Program-made: the position numbers and the translations under genes | Notes under the pieces: generated by a model | What the model was told of the DNA's origin: nothing | Databases searched by the model: none | The model's input: only the letters and a program-made list of their open reading frames with translations | Source of the DNA: Parelaphostrongylus tenuis | Taxonomy: Eukaryota; Nematoda; Chromadorea; Rhabditida; Metastrongylidae | NCBI GenBank assembly: GCA_019055375.1 | Contig: JAHQIW010006142.1 | Coordinates: 57,618 to 121,617, forward strand | Direction: 5' to 3' | Length of the DNA stretch: 64,000 nt | Shown: one piece after another, positions 44,542 to 55,839 of the stretch | Layout of the letters: every line of letters starts with the position of its first letter | Numbering within the stretch: the stretch's first letter is position 1

Positions 44542-45145
44542 CTGCAACGAAATTGCGTAGCTTTTGTAGCTAATGGTTGTAAATTAAATCATTAAGAACT
44601 TCGAAAACCGGCTCTCCTCTGCATTACCATTCAATAACACTTTCTTATGTAGTTTAGCTAATCCCACGTGGTTGATAAATAAACTATATTCGGCCGATAT
44701 ACATCTTCGTTCCTTCAAAGCCTGTAATTCGAGTCGATCGTCCACAATTATTCGTCTTCGTTGTTATTCAAGTCCACTCTTTTTTGGTGAATCACGCTCG
44801 AGTGGACTCGGCAATGTTCATTGATATGATTATTCTTATAAATAATTTTTCTAAATCGACTGTTTTAGAAATCTCGTTTGAGAACATCGATCTTTCCGGA
44901 GAACTATTTCAGTCTTTTCAATTTAGCATGTCATTGCCTTATGTACATTTCGGCAATATTTCAGAATATATCGATACTCTCAAGTGACATTTTTGAGAGC
45001 AGATTGAAGGTGAATATCTATATGACCGAATGCCATCGACTTTGAAAAGGCTCGGACAACATTTTACTTTGTCAAGTCCTGGCATGTTGTCATTTAAACC
45101 ACTATGAACTTATAACTAACGCTGGCAATTTGTGTGGCAGTCATC

Positions 45146-45350
45146 TTGTATACGATAACATCGCTAAGTGAAATTCTTCATTCGAGCGATGTTCCTTTGC
45201 AGAAAATTGGAAGTGTACAACAGCGAAGACGAAGAGCACAACGATGGCGAACGACAGTGGAGAGTCGAATCTAATCATGGGCTCGGGGATGACGAAGACT
45301 CCAAAACGTTAACCCTTCAAAGTTCATCTATAAACTACTGGTGTTAGCTG
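45146..45350 (+). CDS. Candidate exon with two coding-like frames
   Basis: One frame reads LAICVAVILYTITSLSEILH, then SSDVPLQKIGSVQQRRRRAQ and a stop near 45271. Another follows an internal acceptor TTTGCAG (ending about 45200) and reads KLEVYNSEDEEHNDGERQWR, then VESNHGLGDDEDSKTLTLQS to TAG at about 45348. Which frame, if either, is used is unclear. Confidence 0.3.
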
Positions 45351-45754
45351 ATTCATAAAAGCCATTACATTGATTATCTTCCGAGTTTGATCTTTGTTCT
45401 TATATAGAATTAAAAAACCCTGCCTATAGGTAGCGCAGACTGCGAGTAATTGAGCAATGATGGAGTGCTAGGCATGGTCATTCTGATTAGAGTTCTTGAC
45501 CATCTAAGAATGGGAATATATGTAGATCCATAATAATTCCTATTCAGTACTTTGACTCCAGGAATCACTCCACATCCAAACACGGTTGAGATTGAGACTA
45601 GCAACAAAATTATAAATGGACCGCTCGAAGGTCCCCTCTTGTTTCTAGGATTTATTATTTCCCTGAAATAGAATGAATGTCATAGACTCAACTAAGGCTA
45701 TTGTCTAGATCTTTTATGTGAGATCATCCACGAGATAACAACAGATTCGGTACT

Positions 45755-45895
45755 CGGCACCTGTATGAGGGTGACGTCGCCTTGGTTGGTCTTTGATTTT
45801 TTCTAGTTTTTTCAAGTGCTTCAAAGGATCTTCAACTCGCTTAATCCAGAACAAAATCTTTGAGAGCGCATTTCGCGACACATTGCGCTAATGCG
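45755..45895 (-). CDS. Candidate exon, basic helical, unknown
   Basis: After an acceptor-like TTAG the frame reads RNVSRNALSKILFWIKRVED, then PLKHLKKLEKIKDQPRRRHP and HT, ending at ACAG|GTGCCG in phase 1. It lies just upstream of the NIIMANWS-family leader exon on the same strand, but the phases do not match. Confidence 0.33.
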
Positions 45896-46249
45896 ATGCT
45901 CAAAAAACCAGTTATCGAGATGAGAAAATCTTTGTCAAATTTTGAATGAAAATGGACTGCGTGGGAGCGAGAAATTAAAGAAAAATTCCAGTGAATGCGC
46001 CAATTTCTCAAGTTGCTCGGCTTATATTCTGCTCCCGCCTTCTTATTTCTGATGCTGCGACAATCGACAAAGCGCCTGAATCACAACTACAGTTCTGAGA
46101 AAAAGTCTTCCAGAGAAGATATCGATTGATAAAGACGAAGCGCAATTCTTATTACAAAACATGGTAACAAATTTCCTAGCAAAAACTGCGTTTGTGAAAC
46201 TTTGATGTTCTTGTTAGCCTCATATATTAGCACGCTCATGAAATATAGT

Positions 46250-46885
46250 TTCAAACGGAGTGGCCAAGTCCGGTGTTTCGGAGGTTCGTCCTCCCGTAGG
46301 CTAAAAGCATTTTTTTTTGGAATTATTTTATTTTACGAGGTTTTAGAAACAGTCGATTTAATGGATTAGTTTTTGGTCTACCAGCCAAAACCATCGACTG
46401 ATGGTGATGGACCAGTGTCATTGTACACTATGCCATCACCACATACCACATACGCCTCCCTCCTTGCTACAATGCAGGGCTTAATGTGGGGCGGGGGTCA
46501 TTGACGAGGAGGACGAACCTCCGAAACACCGATGTATGGCCCTGGCGTACCAACCTCGTTCTGGGATAAAAACATTCTTTTTTTTTTTAGATTTGATTTT
46601 GAATGTTTATTACGAGGTTTTAGAAACAGTCTATTTGATGGATTAGTTTTTGGTCTACCAGCCAAAACCATCGACTGATGGTGATGGACCAGTGTCATTG
46701 TACACTATGCCATCACCACATACCACATACGCCTCCCTCCTTGCTACAATGCAGGGCTTAGTGTGGGGCGGGGGTCACTGACGAGGAGGACGAACCTCCG
46801 AAACACCGGTGTATGGCCATGGCGTGCCAACCTCGTTTAGGCTATAAGCATTCTTTTTTTTTGGAATTATTTTGGAGTGGCCAAG
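46250..46885. repeat. 277-bp tandem repeat with short inverted unit ends
   Basis: Two near-identical units start ACGAGGTTTTAGAAACAGTC at 46335 and 46612. They end CCAACCTCGT, so each unit has inverted ACGAGGTT ends. Partial copies flank them: GCATTTTTTTTTGGAATTAT occurs on both sides, and GGAGTGGCCAAGT occurs at 46258 and 46874. The left flank holds CGGTGTTTCGGAGGTTCGTC inverted relative to the units. Reading frames inside are not conserved genes. Confidence 0.75.
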
Positions 46886-46889
46886 TGGT

Positions 46890-47680
46890 AGCCAAATTGA
46901 GTAGATCTATAGAATTCCAATAATATAGTTGAGAAATAGGCATGTAATTAGTTAGCAAAAATCCACCGATATGAAGACGTTAACGTTAAACTATGTCAGG
47001 ATTGTGTCCTAGAATAAACAGCTGCATGAAAGCATCAAATGTTGCCGTGAGTTAGGAAAATATTTTCCATCGATGAAATCGCCAATGTCTTGAAACGGGA
47101 AAGCATGGTGGACAATGTTTAAAGATTTCATTGAAGTGATGATAAGCAGACTCTACTCTGTTCATCTTTTCTAACATTTCAAGGTGGATGTTTACAAAAC
47201 ACCGTCGTTCCGCATTTTCCGCACGATATGCACGCAAAACAGAATTTGTTATTGCACATTTCATATAGTGAAACCTCATTCCTTTGTCTAGTGGTTACAA
47301 TCTCTTTAGTGGTCTCTCCATTTCTGTAATGTTTCTGAAAAATTGTGTGGAAAGTTTATAATTTTCTTCCCTACACTAAGTGATCAATTCGACTCAATCA
47401 GTTTTCGAGGTTTGAAGACCTGAAGATAGCTACCCACAATAACGTTTCAAAGCAGATATTGCTGTGTTACAGGGAAAAAAGCAACAAAGTTCGATGCCAT
47501 TCCGACATTTTCTCAGTTGGACGATATCACTCTTCCGCATGTTTACTGGATCGTTACGGAGCATGCGATAGCCGAGATTTCGGATTTTGAAGAGCTGTTT
47601 AGTTCTGCAGTACTTGTAGAAAACTGTAAATTCATGCATGATTTCCAAACAGAAGCAATAACGGCTATTCTTCAACATAA
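46890..47680. other. No supported gene
   Basis: AT-rich. A plus frame from 47517 (LPHVYWIVTEHAIAEISDFE) and minus frames show no motif. The sequence runs into the 3' side of a mariner deletion element. Confidence 0.3.
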
Positions 47681-48010
47681 AGACCATCGTTTTCTACGAC
47701 CTTCTGCCATCGGCCCGCCAAGTTTCAGTGCTTGTCGGAGTACAGCTCTTTCGACATCGAGTCAAAGAACTTTTTACATGCTTCTTCAGCTTCATCAAAC
47801 AACTTAAACTTTGTTGGACGTCCTTAACGAGGCTTCTCTTTGAAGTCACATTCTCCGAGAATAGCACGTTAAAATCACATTTCTGCAGCAGATTTGCTTT
47901 TTAAGCCTTTCCTTTCGATTTCGTCGATTTCATCGACTGTAGCTTGATGTGAACACCATTTCTCCAATGATGACGCAATAAAACACGAACTGCGATTATG
48001 TCGCTAGACA
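47680..48010 (-). mobile_element. Internally deleted mariner-like element, minus strand
   Basis: On minus an N-terminal-like part (VLLRHHWRNGVHIK near 47950-47995, then CDFKEKPR and GRPTKF) joins directly to LFDEAEEACKKFFDSMSKEL. It ends GRWQKVVENDGLYVEE and a stop near 47680. It has the same internal deletion as the copy at 14580-14907. A SINE-1 copy lies immediately beyond. Confidence 0.6.
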
Positions 48011-48034
48011 GAGCGGGGGCTTGTAACAAAGTGA

Positions 48035-48352
48035 AGATAAAAGGATAAAGGATAAAGCTCTCGGCGTTGATCAATCCCTGAGGGATGCGCCATGCATTCG
48101 ACTTCAATTTTTAACTTCGTTTGAGGTGATTGAATGCACATCTGGCCTTTACAATGACTCGCGGTGGCCTCCCGCTGAACCGAGTCAGTGCTGCTTATCC
48201 TCCCAGACAAGTCTGAGACCTGTCTGGTACCAATTTACCGACCCCGGAGGGATGGATGGCTTGGTGAGCCATGAGCGCGAGATCGAACCAGTGACCTCGT
48301 GTGCGACGCAGGGCACCTCTAACCACTGCGCCACATGCGCTCTAAAGTTTAC
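48035..48352 (-). mobile_element. SINE-1, full-length tRNA-derived SINE
   Basis: The head at 48273-48342 keeps a tRNA-like plan. The 5' GAGCGC pairs with a 3' GCGCTC, the A-box is TGGCGCAGTGGTTAGAGG, and the B-box is GGTTCGATC. The body contains GGCTCACCAAGCC and AGACAGGTCTCAGACTTGTC. The tail is GCATGGCGCATCCCTCAGGG, then ATTGATCAACGCCGAGAGCT and repeated TTTATCC. The same plan recurs at 60560-60875, and the tail recurs at 63628, 37570, 31300 and 30535. Confidence 0.75.
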
Positions 48353-48579
48353 TTTTAAAGTGAAGATAAAGACCAATAATATGTAGGTCCATAGCGAGAA
48401 AATCCCACATGAGAAAGTATAATATTTTTATGATATGCATGGGAGATATCCCATGCTTGTTGAAGTGCACCAGAACTTCCTTTGCAACCGTAGTAAGAGA
48501 TGTTTTGATAAATCATCTTTTTGCTGTGATAGTCTCATCCCAATAATAAACGACACAGTGTTCGAAGCAGAAGGTTTTA

Positions 48580-49290
48580 CTCATTTTCCAAGCGCTGGCG
48601 AAAAGTCTCCGACTTGGAACGTATCATGTGTCCAGCCTAAGGATCGCTGACATCTTGGGGTGCAGAACGGCCCACTCAGTTTGCGATCGTTGCCACAGGT
48701 CAAATTTTTGGCCTCCTTCTCCCACTTAATAGGAACGAAACACTCTCTGCATCGACCTTTCGCTTCCCGCGCTTCATAACCCCAAATGATCTTACATCCT
48801 ACACTTAGTGACTAGTTTTTTGAAACATTTGTAGAGGCAGTAAATAACAGTAGTCTCTGGTCGAAAGTTGGGTGTGGAAATGGATGTTCCTTGTAATTTT
48901 TCTATATCGTTAATGTTCTCAAACACTCTTCAAGTGGCTCGCTTACTCTTGCTCAGCTCTAGATCTTGGTTGTTCATCATATTAACTTTGCGAACTGAAC
49001 ACACGCATCAAACCTTTCGGCGACGTTGATTTATGTTGCACAGCCCGATACACGTGTTTTCGTCCTTACACACTCGTCGCTCGGGCAGAAACCGACGTCT
49101 TTCGATCATTAATTAGTCAGGTGGTCTTAATAAAACACTCGAGATGAAGATATTGATTTTGTTCAGGGTGAACAGGCATTCAAAAACAATCCGTTCTTTA
49201 TAAACATCGTTTTTGTGAAACTTGATCGGAAACCAATCCTTTCAGAAATGTTCTTGAAATCGGTCAACGTTTTTTTCAGCCTGGGTGACA
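48580..49290 (-). pseudogene. RTE-2 fragment, interrupted
   Basis: On minus, blocks match the copy at 6425-8000 in the same order. The 49150-49280 block corresponds to about 7090-7210 (ACATCGTTTT, AATCGGTCAACG), 48935-49005 to about 6990-7060, and 48620-48690 to about 6690-6770. A foldback B piece (49035-49145) sits between two of them. Confidence 0.6.
49035..49145 (+). mobile_element. Foldback element B fragment inside RTE-2
   Basis: CAGCCCGATACACGTGTTTT, then CGTCCTTACACACTCGTCGC and GTGGTCTTAATAAAACACTC match foldback B at 14955-15030 and its outer end. RTE-2 blocks continue on both sides. Confidence 0.6.
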
Positions 49291-49291
49291 T

Positions 49292-49690
49292 GAGGTCAGT
49301 GGAAAAGTAATTGCGGTTCTAGGCAACATATTTTACATTATTATAACTAGCCTCAGGCACATCTTTATGAATGAAAATAGAAGCCATTAAAATCAACACC
49401 TTTTAGCCACCTAGAAAAAAGTTTGTTGATTTTGGTTGCATTCAAAATGATGCTTCAAAATGCGACGGACTCTTAGAAAGGGCTTTCTACTTCCTGTTGG
49501 TTGGATGAGCGTTTTCTATGCAATAGGATGTCGAGACGCTTGAGGAAGTGGTAGTTGGCAGGCTACGAAGTCACTTCATCCTCTGTAGTCGCTGGACCTC
49601 GCTTCCACCGACCACCAGTTCTTCTAAACTCTTTTACAATATGGTGGTTGCAAACCCAAGCAAAAACATGCATGCTTTAGGGAAAAAATG
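49292..49690 (-). pseudogene. Mariner remnant
   Basis: At its low-coordinate end, GGTCAGTGGAAAAGTAATTG is a mariner-type terminal repeat. On minus, NYHFLKRLDILLHRKRSSNQ then QEVESPF corresponds to the post-catalytic region seen as TNYHFFKSLNNFLRGK at 5516. The 5' part is decayed. Confidence 0.6.
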
Positions 49691-49849
49691 ACTCCGAACG
49701 TTCATCAAATCACAAGGCATCGGTTCTATAGCTAAAAATGTACAAATTTATTTCTTCTTGGTAGATATGTTTATTATTATGGTTTCTACTATGTCAAAGC
49801 CATTTGGAATGACGTGTCTCCCTGCTGGCCCGCTATTGTTTAAAAGGCT

Positions 49850-50045
49850 ATCTTATTGGGCAGTAACTCTTCTCAACGTTTTACTAATAAATCGGAAGCT
49901 GAATTCCTGGCAGCTTGAGTAATATGCTACGTTTCTGAAAAAAACCCTCCTTATTGTATTGTAGCAGCAAAAGTGAAATTATGTTTCGCAATAGATTTGA
50001 TTTGTTTGCTCAGATTGGGTTTGCAGAAGGCTTTTTGCTTGACTT
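49850..50045 (+). repeat. Repeat A fragment
   Basis: CGTTTTACTAATAAATCGGA, GCTGAATTCCTGGCAGC, and AAGTGAAATTATGTTTCGCA follow repeat A block order. Confidence 0.42.
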
Positions 50046-50234
50046 GTGGTAAATTTCTCAGAACGGTAAAAGAGAAAAAAGATCACACGTCTTGAATTCA
50101 AAGTAGTTCTTCAGTCACTTGGACATGGCATAAGGATTATAGGTCCTTATCAGTAAAGTTTGTATAGAGGTACCTAATAACTACAAAGAGATAGAATATT
50201 ACATAAGGAACTTTTACACAGGTACTTTCAGCAA

Positions 50235-50545
50235 ATAAGGTGAGCCGGACACGTGATGTGCTTCATCGACGACCGATGAAAGTGAGTCGTTACCGACTGG
50301 ATTTCTCGGGATATCAAGCGCTCTACAGGATGACTATCGACCCATTGGTCCCGACTTCTTCACGAAACGCATGGAAGAAGGATATGATGCTTAGCGGATT
50401 TTTAGAGCGAAGAAGACCTACTGGACTACTCTTGCACGCGCCAAGGAAAAATGGAAGTGTTGCTGGTACTCGCTCTAGTCACTTGAAGATCAGCTGTACG
50501 ACAGGTGATATTTCTGGTAAAAAGAACGACCACGTGTAGAAAAAC
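50235..50545 (+). pseudogene. RTE-2 3' end fragment
   Basis: The translated blocks match the minus-strand element ending at 6425 (SDNDRW-like, then ACCCATTGGTCCCGACTTCTTC for the RPTRWSDFF block, and ACTCTTGCACGCGCCAAGG for TLARDR). 5'-truncated and frameshifted. Confidence 0.6.
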
Positions 50546-50559
50546 AATATTTTCTTTCT

Positions 50560-52780
50560 TGAAAAAAAATAATATTTTTCTTTCTTGAAAAAAAAAGCAC
50601 AATCTTGCAAAAGGAAGTCATTTCCAACTATTGTCGTAGAGCATTTTCCTAGTTTACCTACGTTTTTATGATCATTTGACAGTTCGAGAATTGTTGATTT
50701 TAACAGGAAGTTTGTTACATGAAAAAATTTTGACTAACGGAAAGAAGAAAACGCTCTACTATCGGTGTCATCAGCCCCGCATTTGAACTTCCCAGAGGGC
50801 TTTATTAGCATTTATACAGTGAAATATCTAGAAAATCTTTATTGCTGCGAAAAAGTAGACCACTATTTAAGGAGCTTTTTCAAACGTATTACTACTAGAA
50901 AGAACGACCAGTTATGCTAGACATCTTTACATATTAACACGTGGGCGACGTGTCTGGTATGTTACGCATTCCACTTCATTTTTCACACTTCTTTTGACGA
51001 CATTATAATAGAACCAGAGTGATCAAGAGGCACATATTCTATAATGTTTGGTTTTTAAAAAAACTTGTGCTGAGGTCAGTATCTAACCGGAGTAAACGTT
51101 GGAAAATTTACTCACAAGTAGGTCTTCGCAGTGAGGAGTACCAACAAAGAGAAAAATGCGCCTAGCCTTCGGAGTTCTTAGCAAGCTTTTATACTTCACA
51201 GAGTGTTCTCTTGAAAACTGTATAGTGAAATTTACATGATGGAGCACTTCATTATTACGGAAGAATAGGACGGTGTGAAGAAAGTTCCAATAGGTATTCT
51301 TAGTAAGTAGAACGCCCATGGGTCCTAGCAATCCGTACTTTCTCGCAGAATGGAGAACCTCTAAAAATAAACATAATCTCAGCTCTTTTTGCCCTTTTTT
51401 GGCACGGATTCCGATGCTTTCTATATCACTCATTACTGTTACATATGCGAACGAGATAGAACAAAGTTTATTGCAATCTTATTCGGAGAATTCTCACCAG
51501 ACACTCTGGAAACAAGTGGAGCATTCTACACTAGATACTGCGTCGTTCACGACTGGAGTGAGACTCTCACAGCAAGAGGAAGATTTTCTAAAACATTTAA
51601 AATAGCAAGAGGTATAGTTGTCAGTAGAGGGTTCTTCAAAATTTTAAATGCAATCAAGCGCATTATACGTGCGAATCTAGAGCTGGAGAACGGACGCTGC
51701 TGTTATTCAACGGCGAAAATGTCGGAAGTGCATCGAATGTAACCGTTTCCTTTTGTAAGACAGGATTATTTGCTCTAGATAGTTGCTGTGAGCAGGAATT
51801 TTCGAATTAATTCTGAATCTAGGGTGCTTATTGAGTCTAATTAATTATTTATCAAGCAAAAAGCTTTCGAACCAGACTTTTTAAATGATCTTCCAGAACT
51901 ATTTTCAGAAATGAGATAAATCACGGGAGATTTTTTAACCGTTATAAAGGATACTTCATTACAGAGAATGTACAATAACAAATGTCGATTGTCTTGTGAA
52001 CAGCACATAAATTGCGGGAAATTCACGATTTATGTCGCTCATCAGAAATAGGGATGGAAGCCAAATTTGCCACCTCACCACTTGAAAAATTTGCATGTAC
52101 ACTAGAGATTCGCAACTCATCACACAGTTCTTGTCAATAAATATATTCAGAAGGAGTTTTCACCTCAACAACTATTTCTCCCACACTTCAAAATATCAGA
52201 GTCCGTCATGAAACGCGTTTTGAGAAATTTTTTTTGAATCAAACGAGCTGATATCTTATCAAGCACTTGGAAAAATTAAAGTGCTGCCATGGCGTCGTCA
52301 CCCATGCTATGAGTGCTCTATCCATTGTTACTTGCGAATGATCTGACGCAGAAAATATATGAATTGTTTCTGATTAAGTCTACATATTCTCATGAAATCA
52401 AAGGCAAAAATGAATATTTATATAAGCAAAGCGAGACATTAGTCCATCCCTTTATAGTTTATCTGTAAAATTTCGAAAAACTATCCTCACTAATCTACCA
52501 AATCGACCATAATTGGAGTTTCCTGGAGATCCACCAGCATGTTGACAAGTCTTTTAGATAATTGTATCTCATCTATAAAAGGTATACCACTTTATTTCGG
52601 ATTCTACATCGTCCGTGAGCGGTCGGTTATTTTTTTACTCCTACTTTTATTCATTGATATCGGGTTTAACACCATCGCCGAATCAGTTGGTAGGAACTTC
52701 GACCAAGGATCCCCTTTGACGCTAATTTCTCGAACCACCATCGTAAAGATCAGACTTTAAATATCCCTCACAAGGTTGAG
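50560..52780. other. No supported gene
   Basis: Overlapping frames near 51083-51742 on both strands are open for over 110 codons but none has a matching splice plan or motif. Words near 51130-51300 (CCAACAAAGAGAAAAATGCG) recur near 18551 in diverged form, pointing to an uncharacterised repeat. Confidence 0.3.
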
Positions 52781-52789
52781 TCAGGAATC

Positions 52790-55700
52790 CAAGGACGGCA
52801 ATTTGTACAGCCAGCAGTAATCCAGCCTCAGTACTCCGCACACTGGGTTCTCCCGTCTATGGCGTCAGACGGTGAGACGAGCAGTGAGAGGCTAGAAAAT
52901 CACGGCATACAAAAGACGTCTCTGAAACCGGATCTGTCGAACACTCAAACGACACGCCAGCAAGACTGTTTTCGCTTTGCACATACAATGCAGGAATGCT
53001 CTCCAGTTAGGCCGATCTTCGAGCATTTCTTGACGCAGCACAGCGCATAAAATATCATGTGTCTGCCGTACAAGAAACGAAATTCAGGAAGACCGACATA
53101 CGCGAATTCAACGACGGAACGATAGTAGTTTGAGGAGAAAAATTCACGAAATGTCGGCGGCATAGGTTTTGTCGTTCACCCGTCCATAACCCATCACGTT
53201 GATTCTCATGAAAGCCTTTCCTCTTGCTTGACCATCCTTCAACTCCAGCTAAAATGCAACAGAAACATCAGTACCATCAACTGCTATGCACCGAGCCAAC
53301 TCAGCTGATGAACCAAAAATTGGATGCCTTTTATTATCAGTCACGGGAAGTTATCCGCAGTGATAAGTTCTATTACAAATTCATAGTTGGAGATTCAATA
53401 TCAGAATATGGAGGGCAAACGAGAGCGAATATAGTTAGGAGAAAGAAATCAGAACAGGAATCGTCTTGCAGGACACCTGTCTGCAGCACGTCTCTTCCAC
53501 GGAAATTCACTTTTCCAGGAGAAAGAACATCGTCGCTGGACATGGGAGTAACTCAATGGCACGACATATGCGGAGATTGACCATATACTCAGCAACACAA
53601 AATGGTGCCTACTTGACAAATCCGTAGTCCCGTCATTCTGTACTGGATCTGACCATCGCCTTCTTCGCGCCAAGACTCGATGCAGCCGCATGCCGAAAAG
53701 AAGTTATGTCAATGATAGAGCAAAAGTTGTCAAGTCGTCTCCTGCAAAGACGTTCTTTTTTAGAAATACCGCGCGATTATGACTGGCTGATAAAGGAATA
53801 TCCAACCGAAGACTGCAGGCTGCTTATCAAAAAACTTAAAAGTTGTGTCGAGCTTCAATTACTCCAACAAGGAGTTGAGATCGCATCTCCACTACCACTA
53901 AGGAGTTGCTGGAAAAGAGGAGGAATTGGGGTCTAATCTTATTGCAACACAAATAGCTTGAGTGATAATAAACTCAAGCTGCAGAGCTTTTCAGGAGTAT
54001 CTTCACAGGTACAGGCAGAAGAAATGTTGGAAGCAACAGAAAAAAGGTCTAGTTAAAGGAATGCCATCGGAACTTGTGCGAATATAGTGTTCCGCTGACA
54101 GCCCTGATATATGAAGGTGGGGATGCTAGAACATCTTGCCATGACATGGAATTGGCTGCGGAATATTTTTGCATAACCTTTTCCGTTCCACAATTCTCGT
54201 CTTGGACTCCGAAACCCCACTGGAAAGAAACCACCCAGGATTTTACCATCTGAAGCAGGTGTTCCGATGGAAGACATGAAGAATGGTGCAGCTCCAGGGC
54301 TTGATAACATCATCGCCGAATTTTCAAGAGCTAGAGATCACAATCTGCATGTATCACTCACTACACAAATGCCATCCTAATTTCAGAAGGAAAAAATTCC
54401 AGACCAGTGAAGAACGTAGCCAACATTCATCCTCCATAAAGAGTATGACCAAAGGGATCTTTGTAATTAACGTTCAATCTGAATGCTGGGTGTGCTCTAC
54501 AAGCTCTTTGCGAATTATACTTCTGCGCATATCAAGAACTTTGGATGAGGCTCAGCCAATTGAACAAGCAGGATTCCGTAAGGGACTCTGCTGCATGGAC
54601 CACATTCAAACCGTGTCACAGGTCATGAAGTCTGTCGAGAGTATGGCATGCCCTTGATCCTAACATTTGCCTGCTATGAAAAAGCGCTTGATAACGTCGA
54701 AAAAATACAGTCATATCAGCTCTCGTCGATCGGTGAGTGAATCCGTTCTAAATAAGGACTTTGTCAGAGTGCTATGGAAGCTGCGCCACAAAATACTGCT
54801 TTTTCATCGACCTCTAACCATACCACTAGTAAAGGGGTTCGACAGGGCGACACGATATCGCCAAAACTGCTCATCGCCCTACTGCAGTGGGTAATGAAGT
54901 CGATCGATTGGGGCAAGAAGGGCATTCGTGTTGGTGGAAAATCCCTGTCACACCTTCGTTTTGCTGATGACATCGTTAAATCTCAAAATAACCAATGAAG
55001 CAGAGACGATGTTGAAGAATTAAACTAGGCCGGAAAGAAGATTGGATTACGTATCAATAGAATGAAGAGTCAGTTCATGAAGAACTCATGGTGCAATGGT
55101 GATCAAGTCGAAATGGACGGTTCGCTGATTGCAGAAAGCACCTCGTATGTGTACCTCAGGCGACCATTGAGCATGGAAAACAACATAAAGGAGGAACTAG
55201 ATGGAGAGAGGAGAACAGCATAAGCCGCATTCGAGCCACTCAAAGAAGCCACCGACCAGCTAACGGGCCCAAAACTCCGTGCTCACCTTTTCGATTCAAC
55301 GGTCCTTCCGGTGCTCTGCTATGCAGCTGAGACGTGGCTGATACTTCGACCACGTCAAGACTGCTACGAACAACTCACAGAGCGTTTGAACGGTGTCTAT
55401 GAAATTCTGCCGGAGCGCACATCTGGCTGGCTTTCGAAGCTCAGATCTTCAAGGTATATCTCATCCTCGTGACCTAGATGTCTATACATCTACAGCGAAA
55501 CACCGATAGGCCGGTCATGTTCTGAGGAAAACAGACGACAGAAGGACGAGAAGAACTGTAGAGTAGATACCACGACAATGTATGCGTCCTTGAGGACGAC
55601 CGCCTACACGTTGGGCGGACGTGTTCGTTAAAAGAACTAAGGAGATGTACTCGCAGCTCCTGGTAACTTTCACATCACGGCATGACACCCGTAGCAGCCG

Positions 55701-55831
55701 CCGTGCTCAAATTGGACCACCGTCATGGAGGACTGTTGCGCAGCAAAGGGACGAATGGATCATGTGCTGGGGTCCGTAGAACCAGTGAAGGTCGGACCGT
55801 CCAAGTATCCAATTAAGTAAGTAAGTAGGTA
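52790..55831 (+). pseudogene. RTE-1 retrotransposon, best-preserved copy (E3)
   Basis: Leader CTCAGTACTCCGCACACTGG at 52829. Endonuclease with QETKFRKTDIREFNDGTIVV near 53077-53136, and CTGSDHRLLRAKTRC near 53638-53682. Reverse transcriptase with LDEAQPIEQAGFRKGLCCMD near 54543-54602, GVRQGDTISPKLLIALLQW near 54834-54890 and LRFADDIV near 54952, so the FADD active site is intact here. The 3' end TCCAATTAAGTAAGTAAGTA closes at about 55831. Many frameshifts and stops split the ORF (intact RTE proteins are about 1000 residues), so it is inactive. Apodemic reading frames inside are pieces of it. Confidence 0.85.
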
Positions 55832-55839
55832 AGATACCA

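Larger units (their letters stand above)
43412..45662 (-). pseudogene. Nematode-restricted NIIMANWS-family secreted protein gene with in-frame TGA
   Basis: Exons: 45557-45662 (hydrophobic leader FIILLLVSISTVFGCGVIPG); 44390-44541 (SNLPIIAVYTDRNEVFALFP, GKGDVQALAQRFAMQT; donor GTGAGT); 44066-44204 (VVDVLEIEGRRALLPDFVIS, LDQLHVNTTYEPLRC; donor GTAAGT); 43599-43741 (MVGIDSSIIVDGTVTGIRPE to FLSGTLT); and 43412-43540 (NIIMANWSRSMWQNVVDRAL, GPFGSHLYTVTVTVS). Order and motifs fit a nematode secreted family that I recall from Caenorhabditis proteins with the same leader (STVFGCGV) and NIIMANWS region; its function is unknown. The fourth exon carries an in-frame TGA (43632-43634) that no canonical intron removes. 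The leader exon's phase also does not fit the next exon directly. It could be a pseudogene, or an unusual intron may be missed. Confidence 0.62.

Noticed and set aside
46498..46698. 66-codon minus frame
   Set aside because: It spans the junction of two tandem repeat units and a T-homopolymer, so it is a repeat by-product.
51083..51742. Long overlapping frames on both strands as genes
   Set aside because: Frames on opposite strands overlap, one starts at TTG, and none has splice partners. Parts resemble a diverged repeat near 18551.
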